From positions 186,001 to 250,000 of the forward strand of contig NZ_FNAP01000005.1 of NCBI RefSeq assembly GCF_900101965.1: DNA of 64,000 nt. The letters are read 5' to 3'. Made by a program: the position numbers and the translations under genes. Below are positions 24,421 through 32,234 of the stretch, piece by piece (the stretch's first letter is position 1; each line of letters opens with the position of its first letter). The stretch is from Rhodospira trueperi (GTDB lineage Bacteria; Pseudomonadota; Alphaproteobacteria; Rhodospirillales; Rhodospirillaceae). The notes under the pieces were generated by a model. It was given only the letters and a program-made list of their open reading frames with translations, ran no database searches and was not told the origin of the DNA.

Positions 24421-25466
24421 GAGACGGTCCCGGCGCGCCCATGCTGGATCACGACGGCCAGCCGGTGCTGGTTCGCCTACGCGGCCTGACCAAACACTTC
24501 GATGTGTCGCCGCCCCTGCTGTCGCGTGTTCTGGAGGGCAAGCAACGGCGCGTCCTGAAGGCGGTGGACGGCGTGGACCTGGACATTCCGCGCGGTCGCA
24601 CCACGGCCCTGGTGGGCGAGTCGGGGTGCGGCAAGTCCACCGTGGCGCGCATGCTGGTCACGCTGTACCAACCCACGGCGGGGGATCTGGTCTTTGAGGG
24701 CACCGACCTGGGCCGCTTGACCGACCGTCGCGCGCTGGCCCCGTTCCGCCGCCGCATGCAGATGATCTTCCAGGACCCGTTCGCCAGCCTCAATCCGCGC
24801 TGGCGGGTCGGGCGCATCATCGCCGAGCCGATCCGCGCCCACGGTCTGATGGACGACACGGGAGCCATCGCCGGGAGGGTGGCCGACCTGCTGGAGCATG
24901 TCGGGCTGCGCGCGACCGACGCCGGTCGCTATCCGCACGAGTTCTCCGGCGGCCAGCGCCAGCGCATTTCCATCGCCCGGGCGCTGGCCTCCAGCCCGCA
25001 CTTCCTGGTCTGCGACGAGCCCACGAGTGCCCTGGATGTTTCGGTGCAGGCGCAGATCCTCAACCTGCTGCGGGATTTGCAGCGGGAGCTGGGGCTGACC
25101 TATCTGGTCATCACGCACGATCTGGCCGTGGTGCGCTTCATCGCCGACACCATCGGGGTCATGTATCTGGGGCGGTTGTGCGAAGTGGCACCGGCCGAGT
25201 CGCTGTTTGCCCGGCCGCGCCACCCCTACACGCGGCTCTTGATCGAGACCGTGCCCGACCTGAAGGCGCCCGACCGGGATCGCAAGCCCATGGCTGGCGA
25301 GGTGCCGAGTCCGCTCGACCCGCCGACCGGGTGCGCGTTTCATACGCGGTGTCCGCTGGCGGCGGAGCGGTGCGCGCGGGACCGCCCGGCGCTGCGCCGT
25401 GACGCGGACGGCGCCGTCGCCTGCCATGCGGTGGAGGAGGGACGGCTGCCGGAGTGGGGGCGGTAG
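24417..25466 (+). CDS. Peptide ABC transporter ATPase, DppF type
   Basis: A 349-residue ATPase partner. Walker A reads G-E-S-G-C-G-K-S-T, signature F-S-G-G-Q-R-Q-R, and Walker B F-L-V-C-D-E-P-T-S-A-L-D. The C-terminal C-A-F-H-T-R-C-P motif is present here as well. The N-terminus is longer than usual, with L-L-S-R-V-L-E-G-K-Q-R-R-V-L-K-A-V-D-G-V-D-L. It ends the operon. Confidence 0.93.
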   Translation: MRDGPGAPMLDHDGQPVLVRLRGLTKHFDVSPPLLSRVLEGKQRRVLKAVDGVDLDIPRGRTTALVGESGCGKSTVARMLVTLYQPTAGDLVFEGTDLGRLTDRRALAPFRRRMQMIFQDPFASLNPRWRVGRIIAEPIRAHGLMDDTGAIAGRVADLLEHVGLRATDAGRYPHEFSGGQRQRISIARALASSPHFLVCDEPTSALDVSVQAQILNLLRDLQRELGLTYLVITHDLAVVRFIADTIGVMYLGRLCEVAPAESLFARPRHPYTRLLIETVPDLKAPDRDRKPMAGEVPSPLDPPTGCAFHTRCPLAAERCARDRPALRRDADGAVACHAVEEGRLPEWGR

Positions 25467-25595
25467 ATCCCGGTCTCGCCCGTGAATCGCGGTCGTGCTA
25501 CACGATTCGCGAACGTCGGGCGCTTGGGCCAAATGGGGCGGCCAGAATGCCCGGCACCGGCCGAAACCATCTCGTTCGACAGGGAGATTGTGTTG

Positions 25596-26186
25596 ATGAG
25601 CACGCCACTCGCCGTCGGCCAGATCCGCGGCTTTCGGGGTAATGTCACCACCCTGCAATGGATCAAGCCGGGCGCCGAGCGCATGACGGAGCGCAGTCTC
25701 GGGTATCACACCGGGCGCTTGGCCAAGGGATACTGGGTCTTGCTGTTGAAGCAAGCCCTGAGCCCGGCCGACTTCCAGTTCTTCGGGACAACGTTGCGCT
25801 CCGGCGGGCGGGCGGGCCTTCCCGCCGCCACGGAGGCCGAGGATCAGGCGCGCCGAAGCGTTCATGAGTCGATCTTGGCCGAGCGCGGCGCGGGAGGCTA
25901 CGCCGCCCTGCAAATGCACGTGCTGCGAAATATCGGTATCACCGGCCCCCAAAGGATCGCCAAGGTCCTTCCAACACTCCAGCATGTCGACACCATGGCG
26001 CCGTGTGATCAATACCCGATGGGGGGCGGTGGCTTGCAGTGGAATATCGTGAGGAACTGCAGTTTTCTGGTTGCGGTCCAGGTTACTGAGGACGGCAAGG
26101 CCATTACGCCGGGCTTCACGGTCAACCTGACAACCGGTGGCCTGGATGCTCGGACGAAGCTGCGTCGCTACATGGAAGGGGCCTGA
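25596..26186 (+). CDS. Uncharacterised 196-residue protein
   Basis: I do not recognise this family. The ATG at 25596 follows an AGGGAG site at 25581-25586; the frame is open upstream without a better start. There is no signal peptide or membrane helix. Recognisable stretches are Y-H-T-G-R-L-A-K-G-Y-W-V-L-L-L, L-Q-M-H-V-L-R-N-I-G-I-T-G-P-Q-R-I-A-K-V and D-Q-Y-P-M-G-G-G-G-L-Q-W-N. Codon use and GC resemble neighbouring genes, so it is likely a real gene. It stands alone between the dpp-type operon and mepA, with no context that suggests a role. Confidence 0.75.
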   Translation: MSTPLAVGQIRGFRGNVTTLQWIKPGAERMTERSLGYHTGRLAKGYWVLLLKQALSPADFQFFGTTLRSGGRAGLPAATEAEDQARRSVHESILAERGAGGYAALQMHVLRNIGITGPQRIAKVLPTLQHVDTMAPCDQYPMGGGGLQWNIVRNCSFLVAVQVTEDGKAITPGFTVNLTTGGLDARTKLRRYMEGA

Positions 26187-26219
26187 CTGCCTTCACGAAA
26201 CCGAGGCGGAGGGCGAGCG

Positions 26220-27116
26220 ATGGCGGTTTTTTCAATCCGACGGGTTCTGGGTGTCTCGTTGGTCGTCGTGGCCATGGCGGTGTCGTCAGCGGAGGGGGCG
26301 GAGAGCCCCTGGTCCCGCCAGACCACCCCGGCGCCGGGGCCGGTCCGGGTCATCGGCGGCTACACCGAGGGCTGTATCGCCGGGGCGGTGGCGCTGCCGC
26401 TCGACGGTCCCGGGTATGCGGTGCTTCGGCCCCAGCGGCTGCGCTATTTCGGCCATCCGGAGTTGATCGCCGTGGTGCGCGACCTGGGGGTGCGGGCGGC
26501 GTCGCAAGGCTGGGGCACGCTGATGGTGGGCGACCTGTCGCAGCCGCGCGGCGGCCCCATGAGCTACGGGCACGCCAGCCACGAGGCCGGGCTGGACGTG
26601 GACATCTGGTTGCGTCTGTGGCCCTCCGGTCGGCCGTTCCCCGAGGCGGAACGGCGCGATCCCACCGAGGTGTCGATGGTCCGCCCCGGGGCCGAGACCG
26701 CCGACCCGTCGTTGTGGACGGCGGCGCACGCGGCCCTGATCCAGGTCGCCGCCCGCGATTCGCGGGTCGCCCGCCTGTTCGTCAATCCGGCTATCAAGGC
26801 GACGCTGTGCGCGGACTTTCCGCCGGGTGAGGACGGCAACGCGCGCTGGCTGCGCAAGGTGCGGCCCTGGTATGGCCATGACGGCCACGTTCACATCCGT
26901 CTGCACTGCCCGTCAGACAGCCCGACCTGTGTTCCGCAGGACCCGCCGCCACCGGGATCGGGATGCGAGTCCGAGGGGTTCGCCTGGTGGTTCGAGCAAA
27001 TCGCCGCGCGTCTCGCGGCACAGGCCCAGGCGCCGCGTGACACCGAAGCCACCCCTGTTGCACGTCCGCCGCAGTCGCTGCCGACCGCGTGCGAAGCCGT
27101 TCTGTCCGCTCGATAG
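26220..27116 (+). CDS. mepA: Penicillin-insensitive murein endopeptidase MepA
   Basis: A 298-residue periplasmic LAS-type metallopeptidase that cuts D-Ala-meso-DAP cross-links. A signal peptide (residues 1-26) leads to the mature protein. Zinc and catalytic residues are in Y-G-H-A-S-H-E-A-G-L-D-V-D-I-W and in the C-terminal Y-G-H-D-G-H-V-H-I-R-L. Cysteines that form disulfides in the E. coli enzyme are present (H-C-P-S-D-S-P-T-C and others). The next gene is also a cell-wall enzyme. Confidence 0.93.
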   Translation: MAVFSIRRVLGVSLVVVAMAVSSAEGAESPWSRQTTPAPGPVRVIGGYTEGCIAGAVALPLDGPGYAVLRPQRLRYFGHPELIAVVRDLGVRAASQGWGTLMVGDLSQPRGGPMSYGHASHEAGLDVDIWLRLWPSGRPFPEAERRDPTEVSMVRPGAETADPSLWTAAHAALIQVAARDSRVARLFVNPAIKATLCADFPPGEDGNARWLRKVRPWYGHDGHVHIRLHCPSDSPTCVPQDPPPPGSGCESEGFAWWFEQIAARLAAQAQAPRDTEATPVARPPQSLPTACEAVLSAR

Positions 27117-27216
27117 TTTCAGGGCCCGACGCTATATCTATCCCCTATGGGATCCTGGGCGCGGGGTAGGTCCGGCCGAGGGGTGTCGGGGTGTCTGGTC
27201 TGGGGGCGAGCGCGGC

Positions 27217-28926
27217 ATGACGGCAACACGAAACGGGCGGCAACGGGCCGCGGCGGTGAACGGGATCCGGGCGGCGATACGGGCCTTGATGGTGTGCGCG
27301 GGGCTGCTGGGCGTGGTTCTGGTTGTCTCTGCATGCCAGACCATCGCGCCGGGCGGGCCATTGCCGGCAACGGGCAGCAGCGACGCGGCCACCACCGTGA
27401 GCCGGGCGGATGCCGAGGCGGCGGCGGCCCTGCGTCAGGTGATTGAGGCGGAGCCGGCCGTTCTCGCGCCGCAGACGGCGTTCGCGCGCGCCTTCTATGA
27501 GCGGCGCCAGTTCCGGCCGGCCTGGACCACGCCTATAGGACTTGATGAGCGGGGCCGGCAGGTGCAGGCGGTGCTGGAGACGGCCTGGGCCGATGGTCTG
27601 GGCAGCGTGGCGGTGCCCGTCGCGGCGGAGTCAGGGGAGGGGCCGCTGGACGCGGTCACGCGGGCGCGCCGCGACGCAAGCTTGACGGCGGCCCTGGCCG
27701 ACTACGTTCATTCCGCCTTGCCGCTGCGGCCGGTCTGGGCGCCTCCCATCGCCGAGGGCGTGCTGGGCGCGCTGGAGGCCATCGCCGCCGATGATCCTTC
27801 GGCCACCCGGCCCGGCCGCCTGTTCAGACTGGTCAGCGAGGATGACCGGCACGCCCGCCTGCGCCGTGGTCTGTTGCGCTATCACGCGCTCGCCGACGCG
27901 GGCGGGTGGCCGCTGATCGAGGCCGATGGCCCGAAGCTGGAGCCGGGTGATCGGCATGGCGACATTCTGGTGGTGCGGGCGCGGCTGCGGGCCACGGGGG
28001 ACCTGTCCGGGGGGCCGGTGCCGGCCGATCCCGAGCGCATCGATCCCGATCTGGCGGCGGCCATTGAACGATTCCAGGCGCGCCACGGATTGACGGTGGA
28101 CGGAATCCTGGGGCCGCGCACGCGGGCCGCCCTGGCCGTGTCGGCCGAGGACCGCGTGCGTCAGATGGCGCTCAATCTGCGTCGGCTGAGTCAGATGCCG
28201 CCGCCGCCGGGCGGCCGGTCGGTCGAGGTCAATATTGCCGGGGCCGTCCTGGAGGGGCGGGAGGACGGCGTAACCATCTTCCGCACCGACGTCATCGTCG
28301 GCATGGAGGACCGGCCGACGCCGCGTCTGCGCAGCGCCATCAACACCCTGGTTCTGAACCCGACCTGGACCGTGCCCACCAGCATCGCCAGCGAGGACCT
28401 GCTGCCCAAGCTGCGCGACGATCCAGAGTACCTGACCCGCAACAGTTTCCAGGTGTTCGACGGCTGGACCCGGGAGTCGGAGGAACTGGATCCGGCGACC
28501 ATCGACTGGCATTCGGAGGATCTGGATATCCGGGGCTTGCGGCTACGTCAGAGGCCGGGCGCGAGCAACGCGCTCGGGGCCATCAAGTTCATGTTTCCCA
28601 ATGACCACGATGTCTATCTGCACAGCACGCCCAGCCGGGGGTTGTTCGCGCGGTCGGAGCGGACGTTCAGTTCCGGGTGTGTGCGGGTGCGCGATCCTAT
28701 TGATCTCGCCACGTTCGTGATGAACGAGCCCGAAGCATGGAACCCGGAGACGTTCAAGGGACGGATGGCGAGCGGCCAGACGCGGTCTGTGCATCCCGGG
28801 CAGTCGGTGCCGGTGGCTCTGGTGTATTTCACCGCCTGGGTGGACGAGGCCGGGACCGTGCAGTTCCGCCGCGACGTGTACGGCCATGACGCCCGGGACA
28901 TGGCGATGATGGCGCGGTCGATGTGA
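27217..28926 (+). CDS. L,D-transpeptidase, YcbB type, predicted lipoprotein
   Basis: A 569-residue peptidoglycan cross-linking enzyme that makes 3-3 bonds. The N-terminal signal ends at a lipobox-like V-V-S-A-C, so it is probably lipid-anchored, which is not the case for E. coli YcbB. An insert-rich N-terminal domain is followed by a peptidoglycan-binding domain (F-Q-A-R-H-G-L-T-V-D-G-I-L-G-P-R-T near residue 290) and a YkuD catalytic domain with H-S-T-P and S-S-G-C-V-R-V, in which the cysteine is the nucleophile. The ATG at 27217 is the first that gives a signal peptide. Confidence 0.9.
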   Translation: MTATRNGRQRAAAVNGIRAAIRALMVCAGLLGVVLVVSACQTIAPGGPLPATGSSDAATTVSRADAEAAAALRQVIEAEPAVLAPQTAFARAFYERRQFRPAWTTPIGLDERGRQVQAVLETAWADGLGSVAVPVAAESGEGPLDAVTRARRDASLTAALADYVHSALPLRPVWAPPIAEGVLGALEAIAADDPSATRPGRLFRLVSEDDRHARLRRGLLRYHALADAGGWPLIEADGPKLEPGDRHGDILVVRARLRATGDLSGGPVPADPERIDPDLAAAIERFQARHGLTVDGILGPRTRAALAVSAEDRVRQMALNLRRLSQMPPPPGGRSVEVNIAGAVLEGREDGVTIFRTDVIVGMEDRPTPRLRSAINTLVLNPTWTVPTSIASEDLLPKLRDDPEYLTRNSFQVFDGWTRESEELDPATIDWHSEDLDIRGLRLRQRPGASNALGAIKFMFPNDHDVYLHSTPSRGLFARSERTFSSGCVRVRDPIDLATFVMNEPEAWNPETFKGRMASGQTRSVHPGQSVPVALVYFTAWVDEAGTVQFRRDVYGHDARDMAMMARSM

Positions 28927-28936
28927 GGCCGGCTTC

Positions 28937-28966
28937 GTCAAGCGACGCGGGGTCAAGCGACGCGGG
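28937..28966. repeat. 15-base tandem duplication at the higA stop
   Basis: GTCAAGCGACGCGGG is repeated perfectly (28937-28951 and 28952-28966). It covers the last codons and stop of higA, so the P-R-V-A-stop sequence occurs twice in the same frame. Confidence 0.85.
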
Positions 28967-29306
28967 GGCGGACGTCCTGTTCGATTTGGGGGCGGACGGT
29001 GCGGTCGGCGACTTCAAGGTCATGGCGCGTCTGCAGGTTGATCCAGAACACGGCCGTGGTGCCAAAATACCGGGCCAGCCGAAGGGCGGTGTCCGTCGAG
29101 ATGCCGCGCCGCCCCCGGACAATGTCGTTGGCCCGGGACCGGGGGATCCTCAGCGCCTTCGCCAGTTCATAGGCGCTCAGGCCCAACGGCTCCAGGAACT
29201 CGGATCGCAGCACGTCGCCGGGATGCACGGGCGGCAAACGGTCGTTCGATGCCACGTCAGAGAGGTCAACCCGGCCGCGATCCAGGTCTTCACGGCGAAT
29301 GGTCAT
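28953..29306 (-). CDS. higA: HigA-type antitoxin
   Basis: A 117-residue XRE-family antitoxin. The helix-turn-helix reads S-A-Y-E-L-A-K-A-L-R-I-P-R-S-R-A-N-D-I-V-R-G-R-R-G-I-S, preceded by P-P-V-H-P-G-D-V-L-R-S-E-F and followed by T-D-T-A-L-R-L-A-R-Y-F, the standard HigA pattern. It follows the toxin gene by 19 bases, the toxin-first order typical of higBA. It should neutralise HigB and repress the operon through the palindrome at 29617-29635. Confidence 0.93.
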   Translation of the reverse strand: MTIRREDLDRGRVDLSDVASNDRLPPVHPGDVLRSEFLEPLGLSAYELAKALRIPRSRANDIVRGRRGISTDTALRLARYFGTTAVFWINLQTRHDLEVADRTVRPQIEQDVRPRVA

Positions 29307-29325
29307 CTGCGGTCCTCCTCCTTAG

Positions 29326-29607
29326 TCAGTGGTAGTCCACGAGTTCGACATCCCAGGCTTCGCCATTCCGCCACACGAAGCAGATACGCCATTGATTGTT
29401 AACGCGAATGCTGTGCTGGCCCTTGCGATCACCCTTCAGAACCTCCAGTCGGTTGCCGGGCGGCCTGCAAAGGTCATCAAGGGCTGCGGCCGCATCGACG
29501 AGCATCAATTTCAGCCGTGCCCGCGTCTGCACATCGGCAGGCAGAGTTCTCACGGATCGGCCGGCGAACAACGCCGCCGAGCGTTTATCTGCAAAAGTCC
29601 GGATCAC
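29326..29607 (-). CDS. higB: HigB-type toxin
   Basis: A 93-residue RelE-superfamily mRNA interferase that cuts mRNA on the ribosome. Family features are M-I-R-T-F-A-D-K-R-S-A-A-L-F, R-L-E-V-L-K-G-D-R-K-G-Q-H-S-I-R-V-N and Q-W-R-I-C-F-V-W-R-N-G, ending in the conserved V-E-L-V-D-Y-H. The start is a GTG at 29607. The basic catalytic residues look complete, so the pair is probably functional. Confidence 0.93.
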   Translation of the reverse strand: MIRTFADKRSAALFAGRSVRTLPADVQTRARLKLMLVDAAAALDDLCRPPGNRLEVLKGDRKGQHSIRVNNQWRICFVWRNGEAWDVELVDYH

Positions 29608-29616
29608 ATCTGCGAG

Positions 29617-29635
29617 CGTACCGCCAAACGGTACG
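29617..29635. promoter_or_regulatory. Palindromic operator of higBA
   Basis: Perfect seven-base arms CGTACCG and CGGTACG flank five bases. The site lies 10 bases before the higB start, where a HigA repressor would block transcription. Confidence 0.65.
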
Positions 29636-29640
29636 TCGAG

Positions 29641-30336
29641 TCAAACGCGCCGCCCCGCCACCACCGCCTCCAGCCAAGCGGTGAGGTCATCGGTGATGTG
29701 CTGGCAGTGGTGCCAGTCGGCGTCGGGGTCGAAGCTCCAGTGCGTCGGGTCGCGCACCAGCACCGTGGTCATGCCCAGGGCATGGGCCGGGAGCAGGTTC
29801 TTCAGGCTGTCCTCGACCATGGCGGCGGCGCGGGCGTCTAGCCCGAACCGCCTCAACATGGCGTCATAGGTCTCGGGGTGCGGCTTGGGCACGAACAGTC
29901 CGGCCTCGATGTCGAACACGGCCTCAACGTGATCGGCGATGCCGACGCGCTCCAACACCTGCTCCGCGTGTTTGAGCGATCCGTTGGTGAACACCACCTT
30001 GCGGCCCTCCAGCCCGGCCAGCGCGGCGGCCAGACGTGGCGCCGACGGGATCACGGTGTGGTCGATGTCGTGCACGTAGTCCATGAAGAGGTGCGGATCC
30101 ATGCCGTGCTCGACCATCAGGCCGCGCATCGACGTGCCGTACCGGTGATAGTACTGCTTCTGAACAACGAACGCCTCGTCCTCCGGCAGGTCCAGGAAAT
30201 CGGCGATGAAGCGCTTCATGCGTGCGTCCATTTGGGCGAACACCTGGGCGCTGGCCGGATAGAGCGTGTTGTCCAGGTCGAAGACCCAGTGTTCGACGTG
30301 GCGCAGGCCGCAGGTCGGAACGGGTGTGGGGGTCAT
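29641..30336 (-). CDS. HAD hydrolase, pyrimidine 5'-nucleotidase type
   Basis: A 231-residue HAD-superfamily phosphatase. Motif I is F-D-L-D-N-T-L-Y-P, motif II V-F-T-N-G-S, motif III K-P-H-P-E-T-Y and motif IV V-E-D-S-L-K-N-L. The H-V-E-H-W-V-F-D-L-D-N-T-L-Y-P start and K-R-F-I-A-D-F-L-D-L-P segment match the Sdt1/SSM1-like pyrimidine 5'-nucleotidase group common in alphaproteobacteria. The ATG at 30336 is chosen; an upstream in-frame ATG adds 16 unconserved residues. Confidence 0.88.
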   Translation of the reverse strand: MTPTPVPTCGLRHVEHWVFDLDNTLYPASAQVFAQMDARMKRFIADFLDLPEDEAFVVQKQYYHRYGTSMRGLMVEHGMDPHLFMDYVHDIDHTVIPSAPRLAAALAGLEGRKVVFTNGSLKHAEQVLERVGIADHVEAVFDIEAGLFVPKPHPETYDAMLRRFGLDARAAAMVEDSLKNLLPAHALGMTTVLVRDPTHWSFDPDADWHHCQHITDDLTAWLEAVVAGRRV

Positions 30337-30437
30337 GCGGAACGGCCCTGGAGACTTCGGAAACGCGGGCGGAGCGGCCGGCACTATGCGAACGCCACGC
30401 CGGACAGGTCAACCCGCCGCTCGGGTGGCGGCGCCAG

Positions 30438-30470
30438 AAAAAAAGGACGTCCGACCATGGCCGAACGTCC
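30438..30470 (-). terminator. Rho-independent terminator
   Basis: Read on the minus strand, GGACGTTCGGCC and GGTCGGACGTCC form a stem (10 of 12 pairs) followed by seven T residues. It ends a transcript coming from the right, where no protein gene on this strand exists. Confidence 0.75.
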
Positions 30471-30650
30471 CACACAAGTGAATCCAGGTAAGGGATAGGG
30501 AGAACACCGCTCGACATGTCGAGCGATCAGCAGGGGCCGCCATCCACCGCGGCCGCGACCCGATCCGACCAGTATCGGGGCCATGTCGGTAAGAACACCG
30601 CGTCATTGCATCTCCAGACGCTCCGACCAAGCGGCCTTCCGCACCGATCA
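30438..30650 (-). ncRNA. Candidate structured small RNA
   Basis: The minus strand here has no convincing open frame but ends in a strong terminator. It carries several stable hairpins: a perfect 18-base palindrome CGCTCGACATGTCGAGCG (30508-30525), GGCCGC/GCGGCC, and CCGA/TCGG. The ten-base GCGGTGTTCT occurs twice (30501-30510 and 30592-30601). The right end is not defined. Class unknown; a 6S-like RNA is one possibility but I could not recognise conserved 6S features. Confidence 0.45.
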
Positions 30651-30867
30651 CGTTATGCGGCCAACGTTACCGTTTTGCGACGCAAAAAACAGGTGGGCAT
30701 CGGAGTGTCATCCGTTGTTGACATTGGCGGCGCGAAAGGCGGAGGCCTGCTTGGTTCCTTGGAAGGGTCGGTGCCGAAAGCGCGGGCTTTCCAGCGGCTT
30801 GCGCGCGGGCCTGGCGTTGCCACATCAGACCGTGAGGAGTCTCTCGGTTTTAGGGAAGGGGGCTGTT
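30471..30867. other. Region between HAD gene and sugar dehydrogenase gene
   Basis: No protein gene is supported. The left part is taken up by the candidate small RNA. A TTGACA hexamer near 30717 on the plus strand may belong to the promoter of the following dehydrogenase gene, but I see no good -10 element at the right distance. Confidence 0.5.
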
Positions 30868-32064
30868 ATGACGTCTCTGAATCGCCGGAAGGCCCGCGGT
30901 CTCGCGCGCCGATGGACCGGTGCCGGTTTGGTGCGGGGCATCAGTTTGGCCGCGCTGATTGCTGCCTCGCAGCTCGGGTTGGCGGTGCGGGCCGACGCGC
31001 AAGGTGTGATCCAGTCTCAAGAGCATGACTTCCGGCTGGAGGTGCTGACCGACCGTCTGTCCTACCCCTGGGCCATGGCTTTCCTGCCGGACGGCGCGGC
31101 CCTGGTGACGGAACGGGGCGGGGCCCTGCGGCTGTGGCGGGACGGTGACCTCGACGATCGCCCGATCAACGGGGTGCCGGAGGTCTGGGCGTCCGGTCAG
31201 GGCGGCCTGCTGGATGTTCTGGTTCACCCGGATTTCGACCAGACCGGTTGGATCTATCTCTCGCTGTCGCATCCGGACGGTTGGGGGCGGGCGCATACCC
31301 GGGTGGTGCGCGCGGTGTTCGACCGCGAGGCCCATGCCCTGCGTGACGTCACGGTGATCGTGGATGCCCTGCCGCCGGGACGGGGCGGGCGCCATTTCGG
31401 GTCACGGCTGGCCATCGGTGGCGACGGCATGCTCTACATCACGACGGGCGAGCGCGGCGACCGTCCGCGCGCCCAGGACCTGACGGATCTGGCCGGCAAG
31501 GTGCTGCGGCTGCGCCCGGACGGGACGATCCCCGCCGACAATCCGTTCGTGGGGCGGGACGATGCCCGGCCCGAGGTTTTCGCCTACGGCACACGCAACG
31601 GCCAGGGCATGGACGTTCATCCCGAGACCGGCGCCGTCTGGTTCCACGAACACGGCCCGCGCGGGGGTGATGAACTGAACATCGTCCGGGCGGGGGTCAA
31701 CTACGGCTGGCCGGTCATCACCTACGGCATGAACTACAACGGCACGCCGATGGGCGAAGGCACGCACAAGCCGGGCATGGAACAGCCCGTGCATTACTGG
31801 GATCCCTCCATCGCCCCGTCCGGGATGGCGATCTATGACGGCGATGCCTTTCCGAATTGGCGCGGGGATATCTTCGTGGGTGCGCTGAAATTTCAACTCA
31901 TCGCCCGGCTGGAAATGGACGGCGACCGGGTGGTCCGCGAGGAACGCTTGCTGGAGCATAGCCTGGGGCGGATCCGTGCGCTGGAGGTCGGCCCGGACGG
32001 TGCCCTGTACATCCTGACCGACGCGGCGGACGGCCGGCTCGCGCGCCTGATGCCCGCGCGCTGA
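30868..32064 (+). CDS. PQQ-dependent aldose sugar dehydrogenase, Asd/YliI type
   Basis: A 398-residue secreted beta-propeller enzyme (GSDH family). A long basic N-region and hydrophobic signal (A-A-L-I-A-A-S-Q-L-G-L-A-V-R-A-D-A-Q-G) precede the mature domain. Family motifs include Y-P-W-A-M-A-F-L-P-D-G, H-P-D-F-x-Q-T-G-W-I-Y-L-S, H-F-G-S-R-L-A-I-G-G-D-G-M-L-Y-I-T-T-G-E-R and H-E-H-G-P-R-G-G-D-E-L-N. It oxidises aldose sugars in the periplasm with PQQ. No PQQ synthesis genes are in the window. The ATG at 30868 is the first that gives a signal peptide. Confidence 0.9.
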   Translation: MTSLNRRKARGLARRWTGAGLVRGISLAALIAASQLGLAVRADAQGVIQSQEHDFRLEVLTDRLSYPWAMAFLPDGAALVTERGGALRLWRDGDLDDRPINGVPEVWASGQGGLLDVLVHPDFDQTGWIYLSLSHPDGWGRAHTRVVRAVFDREAHALRDVTVIVDALPPGRGGRHFGSRLAIGGDGMLYITTGERGDRPRAQDLTDLAGKVLRLRPDGTIPADNPFVGRDDARPEVFAYGTRNGQGMDVHPETGAVWFHEHGPRGGDELNIVRAGVNYGWPVITYGMNYNGTPMGEGTHKPGMEQPVHYWDPSIAPSGMAIYDGDAFPNWRGDIFVGALKFQLIARLEMDGDRVVREERLLEHSLGRIRALEVGPDGALYILTDAADGRLARLMPAR

Positions 32065-32234
32065 AGGTGTGTCCGGGCTGTTGGACATCATTGTCTGGCC
32101 CAACGGCGTTCGGCTCCGTATACTCCAAAAAATAGAGCGGTGTTGGCGATCAGGAGGTCGCTTGATCCGCGTGGACACAGGTTTCGTGCAGGATCGGACG
32201 AAGCAGGGTATCGCGACGGGCAGGGTTGGGTCCG

